DNA from: Tidjanibacter sp.
GTDB lineage: Bacteria > Bacteroidota > Bacteroidia > Bacteroidales > Rikenellaceae
Length of the DNA: 49,878 nucleotides
Direction of reading: 5' to 3'
Assembly (NCBI GenBank): GCA_017648105.1
Contig: JAGCJH010000036.1
Location: 1-49,878, forward strand
Every line of letters begins with the position of its first letter. Positions within the stretch are counted from its first letter, which is position 1. Shown here in pieces: positions 25,045-33,946 of the stretch. Under the pieces are notes generated by a model that was given only the letters and a program-made list of their open reading frames with translations, made no database searches and was not told where the DNA came from. Both the position numbers and the translations under genes were made by a program.

Positions 25045-26027
25045 TGATTGCATAGTGCGTCTTCAATTACAAGTGTGAGAACTTCGGTCATAGTCATTCC
25101 TGCGGCACGAATCTGCTTGGGCACAATGCTGCCTGCACTCATACCAGGGATGGTGTTAATCTCAATCATATAAGGGTCGCCCTCGGCAGTCACGATAAAA
25201 TCCACCCTTGCAAGACCTTTGCAACGGCACGCCTTGTAGGCTGCGAGGGTCATCTCGTGGAGCCTATCGGCAATCTCGGGGGTAATATCCGCAGGGGTAA
25301 TTTCATCGCTCATCCCCGCAGTATATTTCGCCTCGTAGTCGAAAAATTCGTTCTTAGCGACAATCTCCGTAATGGGAAAAAGATACTCTTTGTCTGCGGT
25401 CACAAGTACGCCGCACGCCATTTCACGACCAACTATGCACTCCTCAATAAGCACCTCTGGGCTCTCATCGAAAGCCTTGAAGATAGCCTCCGGCAACTCC
25501 TCTGCACTCTTGACCTTAGTCACGCCACAGCTACTGCCACTCGCATTGGGTTTCACAAAGAGAGGCAAGCCAAGCTCAGCAACGATTGCGTCGGGAGCAA
25601 TCCAATCTTCCTCACGGAGCAACATACCTTTGGCAAGTTTTACCCCTGTATCTGCCACAGCCCTCTTAGTCGTAACCTTATCAAAAGTGATGACCGACGA
25701 GGTCATATCGCACGAGGAGAATGGCACGCCCATCATTTCAAGATAGCCCTGCAAGTGACCATCCTCACCAGGAGTACCGTGAATCATAATATAGGCATAG
25801 TCAAAGACAATCTTCTCGCCCTCCACAGTAAGCGAAAAGTCGTTCAAATCCATATAATACTCGCTCTCGCCATTACGGTAGATAAACTTGCGACCACACA
25901 AGTCCACGAGCCATACATTATATCTCTCTTTGTCGAAAGCCTCCGCAACCTGTGCGGCACTTTGAAGTGCAATCTCCCTTTCGGAGGAGTTGCCCCCTGC
26001 AAGCAAAACTATATTTCTTTTTGTCAT
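25041..26027 (-). CDS. ddl: D-alanine--D-alanine ligase
   Basis: 328-residue ATP-grasp enzyme making D-Ala-D-Ala for peptidoglycan precursors. N-terminal GGNSSEREIALQSA (11-24) is the substrate-binding block. The ATP-grasp part contains KPNASGSSCGVTKV, the EEC-x-GRE block and the C-terminal metal site EINTIPGMSAGS. Length is typical (about 305-365). It overlaps DUF3109 by ATGA and follows nadD after 14 bases. Confidence 0.97.
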   Translation of the reverse strand: MTKRNIVLLAGGNSSEREIALQSAAQVAEAFDKERYNVWLVDLCGRKFIYRNGESEYYMDLNDFSLTVEGEKIVFDYAYIMIHGTPGEDGHLQGYLEMMGVPFSSCDMTSSVITFDKVTTKRAVADTGVKLAKGMLLREEDWIAPDAIVAELGLPLFVKPNASGSSCGVTKVKSAEELPEAIFKAFDESPEVLIEECIVGREMACGVLVTADKEYLFPITEIVAKNEFFDYEAKYTAGMSDEITPADITPEIADRLHEMTLAAYKACRCKGLARVDFIVTAEGDPYMIEINTIPGMSAGSIVPKQIRAAGMTMTEVLTLVIEDALCNQ

Positions 26028-26041
26028 TGTTTATCTTCTCT

Positions 26042-26791
26042 CTAAGGGTTGTAGTAATCTTTGTGGCGGAATGCGAGAATTTCCTCAATCATATCGAGCC
26101 ACTGCTCCGCCTCGCAGTTGCCAGCATCCATTCGCAGAACGGCTCCAAAGTGATTCTTAGCTGCGCCAAAATCACTCTTTGCATACGCCTCTTTACCGAG
26201 TGCAAGTTCCTGCTCAATAGTGTTTTCCATATATAATCTTTTTGTTTTGATATACTCCATAACCTTCTGGGGCACAAGGCTCTCCCACTCTCCCCCATCG
26301 GCAATTCGCCTGCGTACCTCGGTGGAAGAAATGGTCATCATTGGCGCTCCTTCAAGCATCCTAAAAGGCTCCTCAAAATCATCGTTTTCGCCCCGTGGAT
26401 AGATAAAAATTCTATTCTCTGCCACAAGTCTTTCGCCCTCTCTCCAAGTGGCAATCGTTGCTGCCACATCGCCACCACCAAGAATTGCAAACTCCCTTTC
26501 GGGATAGAGCTTTTTCAGATGGTCGATGGTGTTGATTGTGTAGGATGGGCGTGGGAGCGAAAACTCCACATCGCACACCTCCACACCTTCTATACCTTCC
26601 ACAGCCCTACGAGCCATCTCCAAGCGCTCCTCTTCGGGGGCAAGTTCGGAGGTTGATTTGTGGGGATTATGAGGCGATACAACAAGCCACACCTCCTCGG
26701 CAAACCCCTTCTGTACAGCATATTGAGCCACAGCCAAGTGTCCCAAATGCAATGGATTGAACGAGCCGAAATAGAGTGCGGTAAGAGCCAT
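26042..26791 (-). CDS. nadD: Nicotinate-nucleotide adenylyltransferase fused to a TPR-like tail
   Basis: 249 residues. Residues 1-187 are NadD, which adenylates nicotinate mononucleotide in NAD synthesis: GSFNPLHLGH with H15/H18 (HxGH) and the ISSTEVRRR motif. It ends in VMEYIKTKRLY, exactly where NadD proteins normally stop. An in-frame 62-residue helical segment begins MENTIEQELALGKEAY and resembles one TPR unit plus a capping helix ending KDYYNP. The junction Met (ATG at 26230-26228) follows an A-rich stretch, so internal initiation of a separate small protein is possible. Gene order yicC-gmk-nadD supports the NadD call. Confidence 0.9.
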   Translation of the reverse strand: MALTALYFGSFNPLHLGHLAVAQYAVQKGFAEEVWLVVSPHNPHKSTSELAPEEERLEMARRAVEGIEGVEVCDVEFSLPRPSYTINTIDHLKKLYPEREFAILGGGDVAATIATWREGERLVAENRIFIYPRGENDDFEEPFRMLEGAPMMTISSTEVRRRIADGGEWESLVPQKVMEYIKTKRLYMENTIEQELALGKEAYAKSDFGAAKNHFGAVLRMDAGNCEAEQWLDMIEEILAFRHKDYYNP

Positions 26792-26801
26792 TTCGTACGG
26801 A

Positions 26802-27365
26802 TTATTTATTGATAAAATCGGTCACCGCTTTGCACACTTGCTCAACAGCCACTTCGAGTCTATCATTCACAATCGTTAGGTCGAATTGCTCTGCATAACC
26901 GAGCTCCTCATTCGCCTTACCAAGTCGCTGTTCGATCTTTTCGGGCGAGTCAGTAGCACGACCTTCGAGCCTACGGCGCAACTCCTCAATCGAGGGGGGC
27001 ATAACAAAGATGGAGAGAGCCTGCTCGCCAAAGATATTTTTGAGCCTCACGCCACCCTTTACATCCACATCAAAGAGAATGGTATTACCCTTGCTCCAAA
27101 TGCGCTCCAACTCGCTACGCAGCGTACCATATTTAGTGCCCGCATAGACCTCTTCCCACTCCACGAATGCATCTTCGGCAATTTTCTGATCGAACTCTTC
27201 GCCCGAGAGGAAATAGTAATCTTTGCCGTGCTGCTCAACGCCACGAGGAGCGCGTGAGGTTGCCGAAACAGAGAATTCCAAACCCTCTACCAACTGCATC
27301 AACTTACGCACAATGGTGGTTTTTCCTGAGCCCGAGGGGGCAGAAAAAATTATAAGTTTTCCCAT
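26802..27365 (-). CDS. gmk: Guanylate kinase
   Basis: 187-residue GMP kinase (GMP to GDP). P-loop APSGSGKTT (9-17), the GMP-binding SATSRAPRGVEQHGKDY block (about 34-50) with its Ser, Arg and Tyr, and the lid region RLEGRATDSPEKIEQR. Size is standard. It begins immediately after the yicC stop, an arrangement seen in many bacteria. Confidence 0.97.
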   Translation of the reverse strand: MGKLIIFSAPSGSGKTTIVRKLMQLVEGLEFSVSATSRAPRGVEQHGKDYYFLSGEEFDQKIAEDAFVEWEEVYAGTKYGTLRSELERIWSKGNTILFDVDVKGGVRLKNIFGEQALSIFVMPPSIEELRRRLEGRATDSPEKIEQRLGKANEELGYAEQFDLTIVNDRLEVAVEQVCKAVTDFINK

Positions 27366-28250
27366 TTATAATATATTGAGTACCTGTTCTTTAATCTTTT
27401 CAAGTTCATCCTTCATTTTAACTACCAAAATCTGGATGTCAGAGTCATTTGCCTTCGAGCCCATAGTGTTGATTTCTCGTCCCATCTCTTGTGCCACAAA
27501 GCCAAGCTTACGACCCACATTTTCTTCGCCCGCTGCCACCTCACGGAAGTAGTCGCAGTGCTTGTCGAGCCTTACTTTCTCCTCTGTAATATCGAGTTTT
27601 TCAAGATAGAAAATCATCTCTTGTTCGAGGCGGTTGGCATCGTAATTAACAGCGAGCTGCGAGAGTTGATCGAGGATGCGCTGGCGGATAACACCAGTAC
27701 GACGCTCCTCAAATGGGATAACGCTCTGCTTATAACTCTGAATTAAATCCACCCTATGAAGCAGGTCTGCAATCAGCACTCCACCCTCCTGAATACGGAA
27801 CTGGTCGTGAGCTGCGAGTGCCTCATCGACGGCTTTAAGAAGCGCTGCGCTCTCCTCCTCGCTCACAGCATCTGCCTCACTCGAAACGACATCGGGCATA
27901 CGCATAACCGACGACAGAATTGCCGCATTCACATCACCACTAAGGCTCATACCATTGCTCTCCATCAAGCCCTGCAACTCTTTGGCATAGAAACCAAAAA
28001 GCTCAGCATTGACACTCGTAGCAGTAGCCTTTGCGGAGGTGTTCTCCACCGTGATAAACATATCAACCTTACCACGCTGCAACACCTTTGCGGCACGGTT
28101 GCGAATTTCATACTCGAATTGACGATAGCGTGCAGGCAGTTTGACCGAAAGATCCAACTGTTTGCCATTGAGCGAGCGTGTCTCAACTGTAATTTTACGC
28201 TCCGAAGTAGCGATTTCGGACTTACCGAAACCTGTCATTGATTTTATCAT
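27366..28250 (-). CDS. YicC family protein
   Basis: 294 residues from ATG 28250, giving the invariant family start MIKSMTGFGKSE. The open frame extends upstream to 28376, but that start lies beyond the promoter box at 28278-28285. Two domains: the N-terminal YicC-like region (1-155) and C-terminal DUF1732 (about 210-294, with EKVRLDKHCDYFRE and the closing GREINTMGSKANDSDIQ region). YicC proteins have been linked to RNA turnover as endoribonucleases. Often adjacent to gmk, as here. Confidence 0.93.
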   Translation of the reverse strand: MIKSMTGFGKSEIATSERKITVETRSLNGKQLDLSVKLPARYRQFEYEIRNRAAKVLQRGKVDMFITVENTSAKATATSVNAELFGFYAKELQGLMESNGMSLSGDVNAAILSSVMRMPDVVSSEADAVSEEESAALLKAVDEALAAHDQFRIQEGGVLIADLLHRVDLIQSYKQSVIPFEERRTGVIRQRILDQLSQLAVNYDANRLEQEMIFYLEKLDITEEKVRLDKHCDYFREVAAGEENVGRKLGFVAQEMGREINTMGSKANDSDIQILVVKMKDELEKIKEQVLNIL

Positions 28251-28277
28251 CTCCTTCTTTGGGTTTGAATCAAAGGG

Positions 28278-28285
28278 CAAAGATA
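28278..28285 (-). promoter_or_regulatory. Promoter -7 box of the yicC-gmk-nadD-ddl operon
   Basis: Minus strand TATCTTTG, an exact TAnnTTTG. A TTTG lies 23 bases upstream, slightly beyond the ideal 19-21. Predicted start about 28271, 20 bases before the yicC ATG. Confidence 0.55.
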
Positions 28286-28329
28286 GGTTATTTTTTCTTA
28301 CATTGGGGCAAAAATAAAGAGAGTTTCTA

Positions 28330-28360
28330 TTGTTTAACATTAAAATAAGGTGTATATTTG
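28330..28360 (+). promoter_or_regulatory. Promoter of serC
   Basis: TTG (28330-28332), 20 bases, TATATTTG (28353-28360): a perfect Bacteroidetes promoter. Predicted start near 28367, giving a leader of about 66 bases before the serC ATG. Confidence 0.75.
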
Positions 28361-28432
28361 CGGATGTAATACACAAGCGACGGACTTTTTTGAATTACAC
28401 ACAATACTAACTTTTTAACCTATTCTAATCAA

Positions 28433-29506
28433 ATGGTAAAACACAATTTCAACGCAGGACCTTCGATCTTGCCCGATGTAGTGATTAAGAAAGCAGCTGA
28501 GGCTGTTTTGGATTTCAATGGTAGCGGTTTGTCGATTCTCTCGATTTCGCACCGTACCAAAGACTTCGATGCAGTGATGGATGAGGCTAAGGCTCTCTTC
28601 CGTGAGCTCTTGGAGATCCCCGACAACTACCAGATCTTCTTTGTTGGTGGTGGCGCAAGCACTCAGTTCTTCCAGATTCCTTACAACTTCCTCGGCACCA
28701 AAGCTGCTTATGTAAATACTGGCGTTTGGACCAAGAAAGCTATCAAAGAGGCTAAACTCTTCGGCGAGGTAGAGGTTATTGCAAGTGGCGAGGAGAGCAA
28801 CTTCTCGGCTATTCCCAAGGGCTATACCATTCCTACCGACTGTGACTACCTCTACACCTGTATGAACAACACCATCTACGGTACAGAGAACCACATCGAC
28901 ATCGACTCCCCCATTCCTCACATCTGCGATATGAGCTCGGACATTTTGAGCCACCCCGTTGATGTGTCGAAGTATGCAATTATCTATGGTGGTGCGCAGA
29001 AGAACTTGGCTCCTGCTGGTGTAACCTTCGTTATCATCCGTGACGATATGATGGAGAAAGTTGTTCGCAATGTGCCCAGTATGGTACACCCCAAAACTCA
29101 CGTTGATAACAACTCGATGTATAATACTCCTCCCGTATTCCCCATCTATGTACTTCTCGAAACATTGCGTTGGATGAAGAGCATTGGCGGTATGAAGGAG
29201 ATGTATCGCATCAACTGCGAGAAGGCAGAGCTTCTCTACAATGAGATTGACCGCAATAAACTCTTCAAAGGTACCGCTGCTAAGGAGGATCGTTCGAGGA
29301 TGAACATCTGCTTCGTAATGGAGCCCGAGTATGAGGAGCTGGCTGGTGAGTTTATGGAGTTTGCAAAGGCTCGTGGTATGGTTGGTATCAAGGGTCACCG
29401 CCTCGTTGGTGGTTTCCGTGCCAGCTGCTACAATGCACTTCCTATTGAGAGCGTCAAAGCCCTCGTAGAGTGTATGCAGGAGTTTGAGAAACTTCACATT
29501 AAATAA
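28433..29506 (+). CDS. serC: Phosphoserine aminotransferase
   Basis: 357-residue PLP aminotransferase that makes 3-phosphoserine from 3-phosphohydroxypyruvate and glutamate (and may act in PLP synthesis). It starts [14 protein letters not shown] as the family does. Binding block [10 protein letters not shown] (70-79), and the PLP lysine K190 in [12 protein letters not shown]. Length is normal (about 360). First gene of a serC-serA-DUF1015 unit. Confidence 0.97.
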   Translation: MVKHNFNAGPSILPDVVIKKAAEAVLDFNGSGLSILSISHRTKDFDAVMDEAKALFRELLEIPDNYQIFFVGGGASTQFFQIPYNFLGTKAAYVNTGVWTKKAIKEAKLFGEVEVIASGEESNFSAIPKGYTIPTDCDYLYTCMNNTIYGTENHIDIDSPIPHICDMSSDILSHPVDVSKYAIIYGGAQKNLAPAGVTFVIIRDDMMEKVVRNVPSMVHPKTHVDNNSMYNTPPVFPIYVLLETLRWMKSIGGMKEMYRINCEKAELLYNEIDRNKLFKGTAAKEDRSRMNICFVMEPEYEELAGEFMEFAKARGMVGIKGHRLVGGFRASCYNALPIESVKALVECMQEFEKLHIK

Positions 29507-29531
29507 TCAGACAATTTTATTACCTAAATAG

Positions 29532-29604
29532 TAAAAGTCCACAGTATGCCTACCATTGTGCCATATACCTATGAGCATAAAAGAGAGCGAGCTGTGGACT
29601 TTTA
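29532..29604 (+). promoter_or_regulatory. Long inverted repeat in the serC-serA spacer
   Basis: TAAAAGTCCACAG (29532-29544) is repeated inverted and perfectly at 29592-29604, with TATGC (29545-29549) and GCATA (29574-29578) extending the stem past a 12-base bulge. In RNA this would be an 18-bp bulged hairpin ending 16 bases before the serA ATG. No T-tail, so not a simple terminator. A regulatory leader or processing site is my inference. Confidence 0.6.
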
Positions 29605-29620
29605 TGGCTTAATAGAACCT

Positions 29621-30544
29621 ATGAAAATTTTAGTTGCAACCGAAAAACCCTTTGCAAAAGCAGCTGTAGAGGCTATTGCTAATGTGGTTAAAGAGGCAGG
29701 GATGGAACTTGCCCTGCTTGAAAAATACACCGAGAAGGCTCAGCTCTTGGAGGCTGTCAAAGATGCCGATGCTCTCATCGTGCGTAGCGACAAAGTGACC
29801 GCCGAGGTTATGGAGGCTGCTCCTCAGCTCAAAATTGTTGTTCGTGCAGGTGCTGGCTACGACAATGTGGACTGCGCAGCTGCTACCGAGCGTGGCATTG
29901 TTGTAATGAACACTCCTGGTCAGAACGCAAATGCTGTTGCAGAGTTGGCTCTCGGTATGATGATTTATATGTCCCGCAACACCTTCAAACCCGGTACTGG
30001 TAAGGAGATTAGCGGCAAGAAGCTCGGTATTCACGGCTATGGCAACATCGGTCAGATTGTTGGTCGCTATGGCAAAGCCCTCGGTATGGAGGTCTATGCC
30101 CTTTCGCCCTCGATTACCGATATGAGCATCTTTGAGAATAATGGCGTAACCCGTGTAGAGACCGCAGAGGAGCTCTATGCAAAATGCGACTATATCTCGC
30201 TCCACATCCCCGCAACTCCCAAATACCTTAAATCGGTAGATCGTCACCTCTTGGAGAGTATGCCCAAGGGCGCTATCTTGGTGAATACTGCACGCAAAGA
30301 GGTTATCAATGAGGAGGATTTGATGGCTGTTCTTGGCGAGCGTGAGGATTTGAAGTATGCAAGCGACATCGCAGCTGCTTGCCAGGCAGAACTTGTAGAG
30401 AAATATGGCAACAGGGTATTTGCAACTCCCAAGAAACAGGGCGCAGAGACCGCTGAGGCTAACTACAACGCTGCAAAAGCTGCTGCAATGCAGATTGTAG
30501 ATTTCTTTGTGAACGACAATCGCAAATTCCAAGTAAACAAATAA
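29621..30544 (+). CDS. serA: D-3-phosphoglycerate dehydrogenase, short K-type
   Basis: 307-residue 2-hydroxyacid dehydrogenase catalysing the first step of serine synthesis. Rossmann motif HGYGNIGQIVGRYG (138-151) and catalytic R225 (NTARKEV). The usual catalytic His block TPHxG is replaced by ATPKKQGAET (268-277), with Lys at the His position (K271). This matches the type IIIK enzymes described for Entamoeba and Bacteroides relatives. No ACT domain. The reading frame is open upstream to ATG 29546, but family proteins start MKILVATEKPF, and the upstream part lies in an inverted repeat, so ATG 29621 is chosen. Confidence 0.9.
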   Translation: MKILVATEKPFAKAAVEAIANVVKEAGMELALLEKYTEKAQLLEAVKDADALIVRSDKVTAEVMEAAPQLKIVVRAGAGYDNVDCAAATERGIVVMNTPGQNANAVAELALGMMIYMSRNTFKPGTGKEISGKKLGIHGYGNIGQIVGRYGKALGMEVYALSPSITDMSIFENNGVTRVETAEELYAKCDYISLHIPATPKYLKSVDRHLLESMPKGAILVNTARKEVINEEDLMAVLGEREDLKYASDIAAACQAELVEKYGNRVFATPKKQGAETAEANYNAAKAAAMQIVDFFVNDNRKFQVNK

Positions 30545-30556
30545 TCCCCCACGATT

Positions 30557-31792
30557 ATGGTAAAGATTAAAGCATTTTGCGGTGTACGCCCACCACAAGA
30601 ATTGGCAAGTGAGGTAGCATCCCGCCCCTACGATGTTCTCAACTCGATTGAAGCAAAGGCTGAGGCTGGCGAGAAAAGCCTTTTGCACATCATCAAACCC
30701 GAGATTGACTTCGACCCCATTATCGACGAGCACGACGAGGCTGTCTATGAGAAGGCCGTGAGCAACTACAAGACTTGGAAAGAGAAAGGCTGGCTTCTCA
30801 AAGAGGAGAAGGAGTGCTACTACATCTATGCACAGACTATGAATGGCAAACGCCAGTATGGTCTTGTTGCTTGCTGCCACTTTGAGGACTATCTTGAAGG
30901 TCGCATCAAAAAGCACGAGCTTACCCGAGCAGATAAGGAGGAGGATAGGATGAAACACGTTAGGGCACAAAGCGCTAACTTGGAGCCAGTATTCTTCGCC
31001 TACCCCGAAAGGGAGGATATGAACTCTATCGTCAATCGCATTATTGCCGAGGCTCCCAAGTATGACTTTGTGAGCGAGGATGGCGTGGGTCACACTCTGT
31101 GGCTTGTGGATGGCGATGAGGATATCAAGAACATCACTGCAATCTTCGAGCAGATCCCCGCACTCTATGTTGCCGATGGTCACCACCGTACAGCAGCTGC
31201 TGCAAGGGTTGGCGAGGAGCGTATGAAGGCAAATCCTAACCACACTGGCGAGGAGGAGTATTGCTACTTCTTGGCTGTTATCTTCCCCGACGCACAGCTC
31301 AACATCATCGACTACAATCGTGTTGTGAAAGATCTCAATGGTCTTACTAAGGAGGAGTTCTTGGCTGAGGTTGAGAAAGACTTTGTGGTTGAGAGGGTTG
31401 GCGCAGAGATTTACAAGCCCAACGCTCTCCACAACTTCGGTCTTTATTTGGAAGGCGAGTGGTACTCAATGACTGCCAAAGAGGGTACCTACGACGACAA
31501 CGACCCCATCGGCGTTCTTGATGTAACCGTTCTTTCCAACCTCGTATTGGATAAAGTTCTCGGCATCAAAGACCTCCGCAGGGACAAACGAATCGACTTC
31601 GTAGGCGGTATTCGTGGTCTTGGAGAGTTGCAGAAGAGAGTTGATAGTGGCGAGATGAAGGTTGCCTTTGCACTCTACCCCGTTTCAATGCAACAGCTCA
31701 TCGACATCGCAGATAGCGGCAACATTATGCCTCCCAAAACTACTTGGTTTGAGCCTAAGTTGCGCAGCGGTGTTGTGATTCACGAGTTTTAG
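30557..31792 (+). CDS. DUF1015 family protein in the serine operon
   Basis: 411 residues. The family signatures are all visible: RPYDV (23-27), KHELTRADKEEDR (119-131) and DGHHR (207-211), followed by a C-terminal half with the EEYCYFLAVIFPD and DFVGG segments. DUF1015 has no established reaction that I can state. It starts 12 bases after serA, so it is cotranscribed with serine-synthesis genes. The DGHHR motif is reminiscent of ParB-type folds, to which archaeal free-serine kinase belongs. A role in serine or phosphoserine metabolism is therefore a reasonable but untested inference. Confidence 0.9.
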   Translation: MVKIKAFCGVRPPQELASEVASRPYDVLNSIEAKAEAGEKSLLHIIKPEIDFDPIIDEHDEAVYEKAVSNYKTWKEKGWLLKEEKECYYIYAQTMNGKRQYGLVACCHFEDYLEGRIKKHELTRADKEEDRMKHVRAQSANLEPVFFAYPEREDMNSIVNRIIAEAPKYDFVSEDGVGHTLWLVDGDEDIKNITAIFEQIPALYVADGHHRTAAAARVGEERMKANPNHTGEEEYCYFLAVIFPDAQLNIIDYNRVVKDLNGLTKEEFLAEVEKDFVVERVGAEIYKPNALHNFGLYLEGEWYSMTAKEGTYDDNDPIGVLDVTVLSNLVLDKVLGIKDLRRDKRIDFVGGIRGLGELQKRVDSGEMKVAFALYPVSMQQLIDIADSGNIMPPKTTWFEPKLRSGVVIHEF

Positions 31793-31833
31793 AGAGAATA
31801 CTTATATTTAATAATAACTAACTACTAAACAGT

Positions 31834-32061
31834 ATGGCAAAAATTAAGGGAACTATCGTTGTGGATACCGAGCGCTGCAAAGGCTGCGAGGTGTGTGTTG
31901 CCTCTTGCCCCTGTGATGTTTTGGCACTCTCGCCAAATGTCAATGGCAAAGGTTATAACTATGTCCATATGGCAAACCCCGATAACTGTACGGGTTGCGC
32001 CAGTTGTGCAATTATTTGCCCCGACACTTGTATTACAGTTTACAGACAAAAATTTGAGTAA
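31834..32061 (+). CDS. 4Fe-4S dicluster ferredoxin subunit of 2-oxoacid:ferredoxin oxidoreductase
   Basis: 75 residues, two classic Cys motifs: CKGCEVCVASCP and CTGCASCAIICP, each CxxCxxCxxxCP, for two [4Fe-4S] clusters. It is the delta-type subunit carrying electrons out of the oxidoreductase made by the next three genes, from which it is separated by 3 bases. An out-of-frame reading on the same strand is a shadow. Confidence 0.95.
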   Translation: MAKIKGTIVVDTERCKGCEVCVASCPCDVLALSPNVNGKGYNYVHMANPDNCTGCASCAIICPDTCITVYRQKFE

Positions 32062-32064
32062 GCT

Positions 32065-33147
32065 ATGGGAGAAGTTAAATTGATGAAAGGCAACGAAGTT
32101 ATCGCAGAAGCTGCGATTCGTTGCGGTGCCGATGGTTATTTCGGCTATCCTATTACCCCCCAGAGCGAGGTAATGGAGACACTTATGGAGCGCAAACCCT
32201 GGGAAACCACAGGTATGGTGGTTGTTCAGGCAGAGAGTGAGGTGTCGTCTATCAATATGGTTTATGGTGGCGCAGCTTGCGGTAAGAAGGTTATGACCTC
32301 GTCGTCGAGCCCTGGTATTAGCCTTATGTGCGAGGGTTTGACCTACTTGGCAGGTGCAGAGCTTCCCTGCGTTGTTGTGAATGTAACTCGTGGTGGTCCA
32401 GGTCTTGGTACTATTCAGCCTGCACAGAGCGACTACAATCAGGCAGTTAAGGGTGGCGGTCACGGCGACTACAAGACTATCGTGCTTGCACCCGCTTCGG
32501 TGCAGGAGATGCACGACTTCGTATTCGACGCATTCGATTTGGCATTCAAATATCGCAACCCCGTGATGATTCTCTCCGATGGTGTCATTGGTCAGATGAT
32601 GGAGAAGGTGGAGCTCGCAGAGCAGCGCCCCCGCTGGACCGACGAAGAGGTACGCCAGATGAACGGTAGCTGGGCTACTACTGGTAAGACCGCAGATCGC
32701 GACTACAATATCATCACCTCTTTGGAGTTGGATCCCTATGCACAGGAGCAGTTCAACTACAAGATTTTTGAGAAATATGCTCGTTGCGAAGCTGAGGAGG
32801 TACGCTATGAGGAGTATAAATGCGAGGATGCAGACTACCTCATCGTAGCATTTGGTTCGTCGGCTCGTATCTGCAAAGAGACCATCGAGATGGCTCGTGC
32901 AGAGGGTTACAAGGTAGGTCTTATCCGTCCTATCACACTCTGGCCCTTCCCCAGCAAGAAGATTGCTGAGGTTGCTGCTAAGACAAAAGGCGTACTCGTT
33001 GCAGAGTTGAATATGGGTCAGATGGTTGATGATGTAAGACTCGCAGTAAATGGTGCTGTTCCCGTAGAGCACTACGGTCGCACTGGTGGTGCTGTATATA
33101 GCCCCGATCAGGTTTATGAGGCACTCAAAAACAAAATCATTAAATAG
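32065..33147 (+). CDS. vorB: 2-oxoacid:ferredoxin oxidoreductase alpha subunit (VorB-like)
   Basis: 360-residue alpha subunit of a four-subunit TPP-dependent oxidoreductase that decarboxylates 2-oxoacids to acyl-CoA, reducing ferredoxin. The pyrimidine-binding region begins GNEVIAEAAIRCGADGYFGYPITPQSE, with the catalytic-type TP pair, and contains ESEVSSINMVYGGAACGKK. Bacterial homologues are usually named VorB (branched-chain acids), though KorA-type (2-oxoglutarate) specificity cannot be excluded by eye. Follows the ferredoxin subunit by 3 bases. Confidence 0.9.
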   Translation: MGEVKLMKGNEVIAEAAIRCGADGYFGYPITPQSEVMETLMERKPWETTGMVVVQAESEVSSINMVYGGAACGKKVMTSSSSPGISLMCEGLTYLAGAELPCVVVNVTRGGPGLGTIQPAQSDYNQAVKGGGHGDYKTIVLAPASVQEMHDFVFDAFDLAFKYRNPVMILSDGVIGQMMEKVELAEQRPRWTDEEVRQMNGSWATTGKTADRDYNIITSLELDPYAQEQFNYKIFEKYARCEAEEVRYEEYKCEDADYLIVAFGSSARICKETIEMARAEGYKVGLIRPITLWPFPSKKIAEVAAKTKGVLVAELNMGQMVDDVRLAVNGAVPVEHYGRTGGAVYSPDQVYEALKNKIIK

Positions 33148-33157
33148 TTAGATCGTT

Positions 33158-33922
33158 ATGGCAGAATATATAGTTGAGAAGACCAAAGAGAATTTGGTAT
33201 ATTCAAAGACTCCCGTCTTGACAGACAAGGTAATGCACTACTGCCCCGGTTGTAGCCACGGTACTATCCACAAACTCATCGCTGAGGTTATCGACGAGAT
33301 GGGCGTTCAGGAGAAGACCATTGGTGTTTCACCCGTAGGTTGCTCGGTATTTGCATACAACTACCTCAATATCGACTGGATTCAGGCAGCTCACGGTCGT
33401 GCAGCAGCAGTTGCTACCGCAGCCCACAGGCTCTATCCCGACAAACTCGTCTTCACCTATCAGGGCGATGGCGACTTGGCAGCTATCGGTACCGCCGAGA
33501 GCATCCACGTGTGCAATCGTGGCGAGAGCATCGCAGTATTCTATGTAAACAACGCAATCTATGGTATGACTGGTGGTCAGATGTCGCCCAATACCCTCAT
33601 CGGTATGAAGACTGCAACCTGCCCCTATGGTCGTGATCCTCAGTTGCACGGCTACCCCTACAAAGTTGCCAACTTCGTTTGCCAACTTCCTGGTGTATGC
33701 TATGTTACTCGCCAGAGTGTTCACACCCCCGCAGCTGTTCGCAAGGCTAAGAAGGCTATGCGCAAAGCATTGGAGAACTCGCTTGCAGGTAAAGGTTTGT
33801 CGTTCGTGGAGTTCGTTGCAACTTGCAATAGCGGTTGGAAGATGAGTCCCGTACAGGCAAACAAGTGGATGGAGGAAAATCTGGTTGCAGAGTATCCTCT
33901 TGGTGATATCAAAGACGAATAA
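33158..33922 (+). CDS. 2-oxoacid:ferredoxin oxidoreductase beta subunit, TPP-binding
   Basis: 254 residues. TPP/Mg site GDGDLAAIG (about 106-114) with the downstream Asn of NNAIYG, and the Cys-containing HYCPGCSHG near the N terminus that usually joins cluster binding. It forms the active site with VorB-like alpha. Lies 10 bases after alpha. Which 2-oxoacid it prefers (branched-chain, 2-oxoglutarate or other) is open. Confidence 0.93.
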   Translation: MAEYIVEKTKENLVYSKTPVLTDKVMHYCPGCSHGTIHKLIAEVIDEMGVQEKTIGVSPVGCSVFAYNYLNIDWIQAAHGRAAAVATAAHRLYPDKLVFTYQGDGDLAAIGTAESIHVCNRGESIAVFYVNNAIYGMTGGQMSPNTLIGMKTATCPYGRDPQLHGYPYKVANFVCQLPGVCYVTRQSVHTPAAVRKAKKAMRKALENSLAGKGLSFVEFVATCNSGWKMSPVQANKWMEENLVAEYPLGDIKDE

Positions 33923-33946
33923 CCCCCTAAAACAACAGAAAGAAAT

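Noticed and set aside
28251-28376. N-terminal extension of the YicC protein
   Set aside because: Begins upstream of the promoter box at 28278-28285; the family starts at MIKSMTGFGKSE.
29630-31432. 600-codon open frame on the minus strand across serA and DUF1015
   Set aside because: It is antisense to two firm genes. Such shadows arise from their codon bias; it has no family resemblance, repeats Cys/His-rich low-complexity composition and has no promoter.
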